In this document: positions 1 through 4,887 of the stretch, piece by piece
Layout of the letters: each line of letters opens with the position of its first letter
How positions within the stretch are numbered: position 1 is the stretch's first letter
NCBI GenBank assembly: GCA_022837185.1
Contig: JALHJD010000089.1
Location: 1-9,982, forward strand
Reading direction: 5' to 3'
Length of the DNA stretch: 9,982 nt
Origin: Desulfobacteraceae bacterium
GTDB taxonomy: Bacteria > Desulfobacterota > Desulfobulbia > Desulfobulbales > Desulfobulbaceae
The notes under the pieces: model-generated
Seen by the model: the letters and a program-made list of their open reading frames with translations, nothing else
Told to the model about the DNA's origin: nothing
Databases searched by the model: none
Program-made: the position numbers and the translations under genes

Positions 1-3
1 CAT

Positions 4-17
4 GGGGGCTTTTTTTT
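4..17 (+). terminator. Possible right half of a terminator of an off-window gene
   Basis: GGGGGC is followed at once by eight T, which is what the descending arm and U-tract of a rho-independent terminator look like. The matching ascending arm would have to lie before position 1, so it cannot be verified. An alternative weak local pairing is GGGC (6-9) with GCCC (18-21) across the T run. Confidence 0.25.
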
Positions 18-31
18 GCCCGGCAGGAATG

Positions 32-96
32 CCCCGGCTGCGCCGGGGAGTCGGCAGTCGGCAGTCGGCAGTCTGGAGTTTCCCGGCTGCGCCGGG
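32..96 (+). repeat. Composite hairpin-heptamer-hairpin repeat, copy 1
   Basis: Hairpin A is CCCCGGC-TGC-GCCGGGG (32-48). It is followed by 3.6 tandem copies of the heptamer AGTCGGC (49-73), a short spacer (TGGAGTTT), and hairpin B, CCCGGC-TGC-GCCGGG (82-96). The 15-mer CCCGGCTGCGCCGGG occurs exactly at 33-47, 82-96 and again at 1989-2003 in copy 2. The gene preceding this copy, if any, is outside the window. Confidence 0.8.
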
Positions 97-368
97 GGGA
101 AGGGCGCGGGATGTGGGGAAAGGGCACCAAGTTTCGCCGACAGCGAAGCTGCAAACTTCCTTTCCGCTTTCCCCTCCCGCTTCCTGCTCCCCCTCCCCTT
201 TTCCTGTTTTTATTGTTTGAGTCGGTAGGTAAAAGATGGTACGAAATATTATTCGGAGTGCAAAATTGATTGCCGCCCGCTGGGAAAGAGTTTCATCCTG
301 CCTGTATCCAGAATACATTGAGAAATCTCCCGTCCGTCCCCGACCGGACACCTTCTGCAGTTGACACA

Positions 369-1244
369 ATGGAGAACGGACCAGCAAAACACGTGAACGA
401 AAACATCACTTCCGGCAGACTGTATGTTGTTGCCACACCCATCGGCAACCTTGAGGACATCACGCTTCGGGCCAGACGGGTTCTTGAAAATGTCTCCCTG
501 ATTGCCTGTGAAGATACCAGGCATACCGTCAAACTGCTCAGCCACCTTGGCATCTCTACCCCGCTCACCAGCTATTACCGGGAAAAGGAGCAACTGAAGA
601 CCGCCCGGCTGCTGAAAAAACTGCAGAACGGGCTGGATATCGCCCTGGTCACGGATGCCGGCACCCCTTCCCTGTCCGATCCCGGCGCCGTCCTGATTCG
701 CGAAGCCAGGGCGGCGGATATACCGGTCATCCCTGTTCCGGGTCCTTCCGCACTGACCGCGGCCGTCTCCGTTGCCGGACTGGAAACGAACGGGTTCTTT
801 TTCGGCGGCTTTCCCCCGGTTAAAAAAGGGATGCGGGAGAAATTCTTCCAACGTCTGGCCACCCTCCCCTATCCTCTCGTTTTCTATGAATCGCCGCGCC
901 GCATCGCAAGCTCCTTGAAGCTCTGCCAGGCGGTTTTCGGCGACCGCAGGGCCATGCTCTTCAAGGAGCTGACCAAACTCCATGAAAACTGCTTCCGGGG
1001 GAGGTTGAGCGAAATTCTCACGCAGATCGGGGACAGCATACGCGGCGAACTGGTCTTTATTATTTTTCCGCCCGGCGAGTCGAACGAACAACCCCCCGAT
1101 AATTTACGCGAACTCCTTTCATGGTATAAAAAGCAACCCGGCATGAGTTTGAAGGATGCCGTTGGAAGAATCAGCGAAGACCTCAACCTGCCGCGCGGCA
1201 AAGTGTACAGGGAAGCTCTTGCCGTCTGGAAAACCGAAGACTGA
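369..1244 (+). CDS. rsmI: 16S rRNA (cytidine(1402)-2'-O)-methyltransferase RsmI
   Basis: This enzyme transfers a methyl group from S-adenosylmethionine to the 2'-O of C1402 in 16S rRNA, in the ribosomal decoding centre; it belongs to the tetrapyrrole-methylase fold. The 291-residue product has the family signatures in order: LYVVATPIGNLEDIT (18-32), CEDTRHT (47-53), VTDAGTPSLSDPG (94-106), PVPGPSALTAAVSVAGL (122-138), FYESPRR (172-178) and KELTKLHE (199-206). The C-terminal small domain (about 245-285) is also present, and the length is close to the E. coli protein (286 aa). The start is uncertain. ATG 369 gives the usual short N-terminal extension, GTG 393 is possible with GGAG 371-374 far upstream, and an in-frame TTG at 270 would add 33 atypical residues. 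The next gene starts 167 bp downstream on the same strand. Confidence 0.93.
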   Translation: MENGPAKHVNENITSGRLYVVATPIGNLEDITLRARRVLENVSLIACEDTRHTVKLLSHLGISTPLTSYYREKEQLKTARLLKKLQNGLDIALVTDAGTPSLSDPGAVLIREARAADIPVIPVPGPSALTAAVSVAGLETNGFFFGGFPPVKKGMREKFFQRLATLPYPLVFYESPRRIASSLKLCQAVFGDRRAMLFKELTKLHENCFRGRLSEILTQIGDSIRGELVFIIFPPGESNEQPPDNLRELLSWYKKQPGMSLKDAVGRISEDLNLPRGKVYREALAVWKTED

Positions 1245-1300
1245 ATTCTTTTGCGTGGTCCAGAAGATCTTTTGACCAGCTTTACATCCCACCTTGCACC

Positions 1301-1346
1301 CTGTACCCGGCGTAGCCGGCTGACCGGCACGCTTGCCGGGCCGGCT
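1301..1346 (+). repeat. Nested GC-rich palindromes between rsmI and the HD gene
   Basis: Two overlapping hairpins are visible. CCGGC-GTA-GCCGG (1307-1319) has the same stem-3-nt loop-stem shape as hairpin A of the composite repeats. A larger one spans 1314-1346: AGCCGGC, bulge TGA, CCGGCA, loop CGCT, TGCCGG, GCCGGCT, giving 13 paired bases. They share bases and so are mutually exclusive. No heptamers and no T-run follow. It may be a degenerate relative of the composite repeats or an mRNA-stabilising structure. Confidence 0.6.
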
Positions 1347-1411
1347 GATCAATGGTATGTTGGAACGTTGAAAGACAACCCGGATCATCCAATCGGCAAA
1401 CGGAAATTCCC

Positions 1412-1984
1412 ATGAACTACGAACAATTCGGCATCAGCAGGGATGAGGCCCTTGCCCTGCTCAACGGATACATCGCCAATCCGAATATGATCAAACACTG
1501 CCTGGCCGCCGAGGCGGTTATGCGGGCACTTGCCCGGAGGCTGCAGGAAAATGAAGACAAGTGGGGGCTTGCCGGACTGCTCCATGACCTTGACGTGGAA
1601 CACCAACCCGACCTGGCGGTGCATACCACGGAAACGGTCCTGGTTCTGGAAGAGCATGGCATTGATGGAGAAATCATCGATGCGGTCCGGATGCACAACG
1701 AAAAGGCACACGGCCTCAAGCGTCACACCGTTTTTCATCATGCCCTTGCCGCCGGCGAGACGGTGACCGGTCTGGTGACAGCTGCGGCCCTGGTCCACCC
1801 GGACAAAAAACTCGCTTCGGTCAAGCAGAAATCGGTCCGCAAGCGGTTCAAGGAAAAGGCCTTTGCCAAAGGCGCCGACCGGGAGATTATCCGCGAATGC
1901 GAGCTCATCGGCCTGGAAATCAGCGAATTCTGCGATCTGGCCTTGCAGGCCATGCAGGAAATTTCCGACGATCTGGGGATGTGA
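1412..1984 (+). CDS. HD-superfamily hydrolase (HDIG/COG2316-like)
   Basis: This is a predicted cytosolic metal-dependent phosphohydrolase of 190 residues; the substrate is unknown. Visible metal-ligand candidates are H29 (IKHCLAAEAVMRAL), H58-D59 (WGLAGLLHDLD), H71 and H95 (RMHNE). The C-terminal part (LVTAAALVHPDKKLASVKQKSVRKRFKEKAFAKG, about 121-154) matches what I recall of small HDIG-type proteins in many bacteria. Members I recall carry an Asp in a motif like ALYAxDELTG; here the equivalent is ALAAGETVTG, so E116 seems to replace it. ATG 1412 was chosen because the family usually starts close to this point and the upstream extension from 1352 is not protein-like. The ribosome-binding site is weak (CGGA, 1401-1404). 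A composite repeat starts 4 bases after the stop. Confidence 0.8.
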   Translation: MNYEQFGISRDEALALLNGYIANPNMIKHCLAAEAVMRALARRLQENEDKWGLAGLLHDLDVEHQPDLAVHTTETVLVLEEHGIDGEIIDAVRMHNEKAHGLKRHTVFHHALAAGETVTGLVTAAALVHPDKKLASVKQKSVRKRFKEKAFAKGADREIIRECELIGLEISEFCDLALQAMQEISDDLGM

Positions 1985-1988
1985 TGGT

Positions 1989-2058
1989 CCCGGCTGCGCC
2001 GGGAGTTGGCAGTCAGTAGTCGGCAGTTGGCAGCCTGGTGATTCCCTGCTTTGCCGGG
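1989..2058 (+). repeat. Composite hairpin-heptamer-hairpin repeat, copy 2
   Basis: Hairpin A is CCCGGC-TGC-GCCGGG (1989-2003). Heptamer-like units follow: AGTTGGC, AGTC, AGT, AGTCGGC and AGTTGGC (2004-2031). After the spacer comes a partly decayed hairpin B, CCCTGC-TTT-GCCGGG (2044-2058), with one mismatch. The spacer and hairpin B align base for base with copy 1 apart from a few substitutions. The element lies 4 bases after the HD-hydrolase stop, in the sense direction of that gene. Confidence 0.78.
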
Positions 2059-2135
2059 GGACATGGTGAACGGTCAGGGGCGCGCCAGCGAACATACCGG
2101 TGCAGCTGGACAGGCACATAATCACATATTGATAC

Positions 2136-2141
2136 AAAGGA
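2136..2141 (+). promoter_or_regulatory. Ribosome binding site of the SuhB-like gene
   Basis: AAAGGA lies 5 bases before ATG 2147. It decides the start, because an open frame continues upstream to 2051 through the repeat without any comparable signal. Confidence 0.75.
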
Positions 2142-2146
2142 ACCAT

Positions 2147-2962
2147 ATGAACCGTTTGACCAATACGCTGAAAGCCGCGCCGTCGCGGGAACTGCAGACC
2201 CTGCTGCTGGCGGCGGCCCGGGCGGCGCTGACGGCGGGCACGATCATAAGAGAACTGTATGCCAAGCCCCATACCATCAGAATGAAAGGTGAAATCGACC
2301 TGGTGACCGAAGCCGATCTGGCAGCGGAAACCGCCATTATCGCCTCACTGGATGAAGACGCACCGGGCATCGCCGTGATGGCGGAAGAATCGTATCAGGG
2401 CCTTATGGACAAAGATGAGCGAACCTGGATCATCGATCCCCTCGACGGCACCACCAACTTTGCCCACGGCATACCCATCTTCGCCGTCTCCATCGGCCTG
2501 CTGGACGGGGGAAAACCCCTGGCCGGCGTCACCTATTGCCCCCTGCAGGATGAACTGTTCTGTGCAACCAGAGGAGGCGGCGCCTGGCTCAATGATCACC
2601 GGATTCAGGTCACCCGGACCGAATTCCTCGTCCAGGCCCTGGTTGCGACCGGCTTTCCCTATGACATCCGCAAGCACCTGGACCAGGTGATCGGGCAGAC
2701 AAGAAGCGTGTTGCCCAAAGTCCGGGACATCCGCCGCATGGGCGCGGCGGCGGTCGACCTGGCCTACGTTGCCTGCGGCAGACTGGATGGATTCTGGGAA
2801 ACAGCCCTGAAACCCTGGGACACTACAGCCGGCTGGCTGCTGGTTGAAGAAGCGGGTGGCACCGTGACTGATTTCAACGGTCAGCAGTACAGTCCCTTCA
2901 AAGGTGAAATCCTGGCCAGCAACACTACCTTGCACCCACTCCTGATCGAAGCAGTGGCATGA
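2147..2962 (+). CDS. suhB: Inositol-monophosphatase-family protein (SuhB-like)
   Basis: This Mg2+-dependent, Li+-sensitive-type phosphatase hydrolyses inositol 1-phosphate or related sugar phosphates in the cytosol; E. coli SuhB also acts in rRNA transcription antitermination. The 271-residue product is close to E. coli SuhB (267 aa). The metal site is complete: AEES (E80/E81), the signature WIIDPLDGTTNFAH with D97 and D100 (94-107), and PWDTTAG with D225 (223-229). DLVTEAD (51-57) is also typical. The C-terminal EAGGTVTDFNG segment closes the family pattern. The stop overlaps the start of the permease gene (ATGA), so the two are likely co-translated. Close relatives include CysQ and NADP phosphatase; overall similarity favours the SuhB/IMPase branch, but the substrate cannot be fixed from sequence. 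Confidence 0.9.
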   Translation: MNRLTNTLKAAPSRELQTLLLAAARAALTAGTIIRELYAKPHTIRMKGEIDLVTEADLAAETAIIASLDEDAPGIAVMAEESYQGLMDKDERTWIIDPLDGTTNFAHGIPIFAVSIGLLDGGKPLAGVTYCPLQDELFCATRGGGAWLNDHRIQVTRTEFLVQALVATGFPYDIRKHLDQVIGQTRSVLPKVRDIRRMGAAAVDLAYVACGRLDGFWETALKPWDTTAGWLLVEEAGGTVTDFNGQQYSPFKGEILASNTTLHPLLIEAVA

Positions 2963-3882
2963 CCCGGGCCACGGGCACCCGGACTGCGCCGCCGACCTGG
3001 CTGGTCCACTTCCTGATGCTGACGGCGGCCACCCTGGTGTCCACTTCCTTTACGGTGGGCAAGGCCATTGCCGCCGGGCTTGACCCGCTCATCCTGACCC
3101 TGGTCCGCTTCGTCCTGGCCTCCCTGCTCTTTCTTCCCCTGGTCGCCCGGCGGAGCGGTACGCCAAGGCCCTCCCTCCCGGATCTGGGCCGCTATTCCCT
3201 GATCAGCGCCGCCCTGGTCGTTTTTTTCTGGCTCATGTTCGCGGCTCTGCGGTCAACCACGGCCCTCAATACCAGTGTCATCTTCACCCTGGTTCCGGGA
3301 ATATCGGGGATGTACAGTGCCGTGCTTCTGCGGGAGCGGCTGGGCCGGTACCGGCTCATTGCCCTGGCTCTGGCCATGACCGGTGCGCTCTGGGTTATCT
3401 TCAGGGGGGATATCCACAGGCTGCTGGCCATGGATCTGGGCAGGGGCGACCTGATTTTTTTTGTCGGCTGCCTGTTCATGGCTGCATATACGCCCCTGGT
3501 CAAACTTTTGCACCGGGGCGAATCCATGGTGGTGATGACCTTCTGGGTGATGGCCACCGGATCGATCTGGCTGCTGCTGCTCGGCCTGCACCGTTTGCCG
3601 GCGATTGACTGGGGCGCCGTGCCGGTGCAGGTCTGGGCGGGAATAGTTTACCTGGCGGTATTCTGCACCATGGTCACATTTTTCCTGACCCAGTTTGCCA
3701 CGCTGCGACTCGGTCCAACCCGGGTCATGGCCTACAGTTACCTGTACCCACCCCTGGTCCTGGCCATCGACTGGTTTTTCGGCCAGGGACTACCGCCATT
3801 GCGAACCATCATCGGTGTGGTGATCATCGTCCCGGCCATGATGGTCGTGCAGCGGGGGAGCAAAGGCACGGCTTCGCCGTGA
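2959..3882 (+). CDS. EamA-family DMT permease
   Basis: This is an inner-membrane drug/metabolite-transporter-superfamily protein of 307 residues. Ten hydrophobic segments can be placed at about 14-36, 43-62, 78-97, 102-122, 130-148, 163-181, 189-211, 224-243, 255-274 and 281-297. They form two EamA repeats (about 17-147 and 165-296), the usual size and layout for the family. The substrate is unknown; relatives export amino acids, nucleosides or other small metabolites. The start ATG 2959 overlaps the phosphatase stop by ATGA, which fixes it and implies coupling. The last codons (GTASP and stop) lie inside hairpin A of a composite repeat, so the C-terminus may have been set by arrival of that element. 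It converges with pyrF. Confidence 0.88.
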   Translation: MTRATGTRTAPPTWLVHFLMLTAATLVSTSFTVGKAIAAGLDPLILTLVRFVLASLLFLPLVARRSGTPRPSLPDLGRYSLISAALVVFFWLMFAALRSTTALNTSVIFTLVPGISGMYSAVLLRERLGRYRLIALALAMTGALWVIFRGDIHRLLAMDLGRGDLIFFVGCLFMAAYTPLVKLLHRGESMVVMTFWVMATGSIWLLLLGLHRLPAIDWGAVPVQVWAGIVYLAVFCTMVTFFLTQFATLRLGPTRVMAYSYLYPPLVLAIDWFFGQGLPPLRTIIGVVIIVPAMMVVQRGSKGTASP

Positions 3883-3933
3883 GTCGGCTGTTATCAGTCG
3901 GCAGTCGGCAACGCCCCACCCCGCGCTGCGGGG
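3867..3933 (+). repeat. Composite hairpin-heptamer-hairpin repeat, copy 3
   Basis: Hairpin A, CACGGC-TTC-GCCGTG (3867-3881), overlaps the end and stop codon of the permease gene. AGTCGGC units follow at 3882-3888, 3896-3902 and 3903-3909, with a diverged TGTTATC between the first two. Hairpin B is CCCCGC-GCT-GCGGGG (3919-3933). The stem sequences differ from copies 1 and 2 but pair perfectly, so the architecture is kept while the bases vary. Confidence 0.78.
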
Positions 3934-3940
3934 ACGAATG

Positions 3941-3992
3941 AGGAGATTAACACGTGTCCAAATATCAATTGACTGTCAGCCTGTTAGGTTCG
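3941..3992 (+). other. Orphan ribosome-binding site and start, possible gene remnant
   Basis: AGGAG (3941-3945) stands 8 bases before GTG 3954, opening the peptide MSKYQLTVSLLGS. Those codons look protein-like, but the frame then runs into the heptamer repeat and on antisense through pyrF. It may be the 5' stub of a lost gene, or chance. Confidence 0.25.
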
Positions 3993-4002
3993 TCAAGCCG
4001 AC

Positions 4003-4079
4003 AAGCCGGGAGGCTTCAAACCTCAAACTGCCGACTGCTGACTGATGACTGCCGACTCCTTTCATCAGCCGGATACGGC
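4003..4079 (-). repeat. Composite hairpin-heptamer-hairpin repeat, copy 4
   Basis: Read on the minus strand (pyrF sense), hairpin A is GCCG-TATC-CGGC (4079-4068), inside the last codons of pyrF. Four heptamers follow from 4057 to 4030: AGTCGGC, AGTCATC, AGTCAGC, AGTCGGC. Hairpin B is AAGCC-TCCC-GGCTT (4016-4003). The order matches copies 1-3 and again starts at a stop codon in the sense direction. It is inverted relative to copy 3, which belongs to the convergent permease gene. Confidence 0.7.
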
Positions 4080-4781
4080 GAGGCCTTCGGCGATCTCCTT
4101 CTGGATGGCAATCACTGCCCTGACCGGATCCGGCGCGGTGCTGATGGGCCGGCCGATGACCACATAATCGGCACCGTCGATGATCGCCTGCCGGGCGGTG
4201 GCCACCCGCTTCTGGTCGTCCTGTTCCACGTCCCGGTTGAGACCGGGTCGGATGCCCGGCGTCACCACCAGGAAATTACCGCCAAGATCATCGCGCAGGG
4301 GCCCTGCCTCGAGGGCCGAAGAGACCACGCCGTCAGAACCCAGTTCCAGGGCTTTGCGGGCGCGAAGCAGCACCAGGTCCCGTACCGGCCTGGTCATGCC
4401 CATCTCCACCATGTCCGATTCATCAAAACTGGTCAGCACCGTAACGGCCAGCACCTTCAGGTCGCCCTTGTCCGCCACAGCCGCCTCGATAATCGGCCGG
4501 TTGCCATGCACGGTGGCAAAAGACACACCCCGGTTACGGAGCTGTTGTACGGCAAGATGAACCGTTTCAGGAATATCGAAGAACTTGAGATCCAGCATGA
4601 CCTTGCAGCCGCGGGCAGTGATGGCATCGATGACCGGCCAGCCGCCGGCCAGAAAAAGCTGCAGTCCTACCTTGAAAAAACGGACATGACTGTCCAGCTT
4701 TCGAACCCATTGTTCGGCCAATTGGGCGTCGGCGAAGTCAAGGGCAAAAATGATTCGTTCGTTCAGGGGAATTTCCTTCAC
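4065..4781 (-). CDS. pyrF: Orotidine 5'-phosphate decarboxylase PyrF
   Basis: PyrF decarboxylates orotidine 5'-phosphate to UMP, the last step of de novo pyrimidine synthesis, in the cytosol. The 238-residue TIM-barrel protein (E. coli 245) has all key sites: D15 in FALDFAD, K37 in FFKVGLQL, the catalytic DLKFFDIP with D64, K66 and D69 (64-71), VHG (91-93), the phosphate-binding VTPGIRP (173-179), and VIGRPI (208-213). The start is GTG 4781; no upstream ATG fits and the ribosome-binding site is weak. The stop of the sulfurylase/kinase fusion gene lies 106 bp upstream on the same strand with no obvious terminator between, so read-through transcription from that gene is possible. Its last four codons form a small hairpin that begins repeat copy 4. 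Confidence 0.95.
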   Translation of the reverse strand: MKEIPLNERIIFALDFADAQLAEQWVRKLDSHVRFFKVGLQLFLAGGWPVIDAITARGCKVMLDLKFFDIPETVHLAVQQLRNRGVSFATVHGNRPIIEAAVADKGDLKVLAVTVLTSFDESDMVEMGMTRPVRDLVLLRARKALELGSDGVVSSALEAGPLRDDLGGNFLVVTPGIRPGLNRDVEQDDQKRVATARQAIIDGADYVVIGRPISTAPDPVRAVIAIQKEIAEGLAVSG

Positions 4782-4887
4782 GGCTCTGCTCGCTGAAAAA
4801 ATTGATCAATCCTCGACGACAAGGGAAAGTCTCCGGTGACCCGCCCGGAAAAAGGGAAAATCGAGCCTTCCGTTTGCAACCCGAAAT

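Larger units (their letters stand above)
1..368. other. Gene-free leader upstream of rsmI
   Basis: I see no convincing gene here; open frames across it have low-complexity, non-protein-like translations. From left to right it holds a G5C stretch followed by eight T (4-17), which could be the right half of a terminator whose left arm lies outside the window. Next is a composite hairpin/heptamer repeat (32-96), and an inverted pair AAGTTT/AAACTT (129-134, 153-158) enclosing TTCGC/GCGAA. A polypyrimidine tract follows (156-211, only four purines, all G), then an AT-richer segment (207-270) where an rsmI promoter would be expected. TTGAGT (217-222) and TATTAT (247-252) are spaced too widely to form one sigma-70 promoter, so I do not call one. 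Confidence 0.6.

Noticed and set aside
49..73. Tandem repeats as a CRISPR array
   Set aside because: Units are 7 bp, directly adjacent and without unique spacers; no cas genes are present.
2..228. Small proteins in the first 230 bases
   Set aside because: The translations run through hairpins, heptamer repeats and the polypyrimidine tract, with no ribosome-binding site or recognisable sequence.
249..1091. Minus-strand open frame of 280 codons opposite rsmI
   Set aside because: The opposite strand encodes all RsmI motifs; this frame has no recognisable motif.
1314..1346. Rho-independent terminator of rsmI
   Set aside because: The stem is strong but followed by GATCAATGG with no T-run.
3954..4796. 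Full-length plus-strand frame of 280 codons through pyrF
   Set aside because: pyrF on the minus strand has all catalytic residues; only the first codons with the Shine-Dalgarno site are worth noting and are listed separately.
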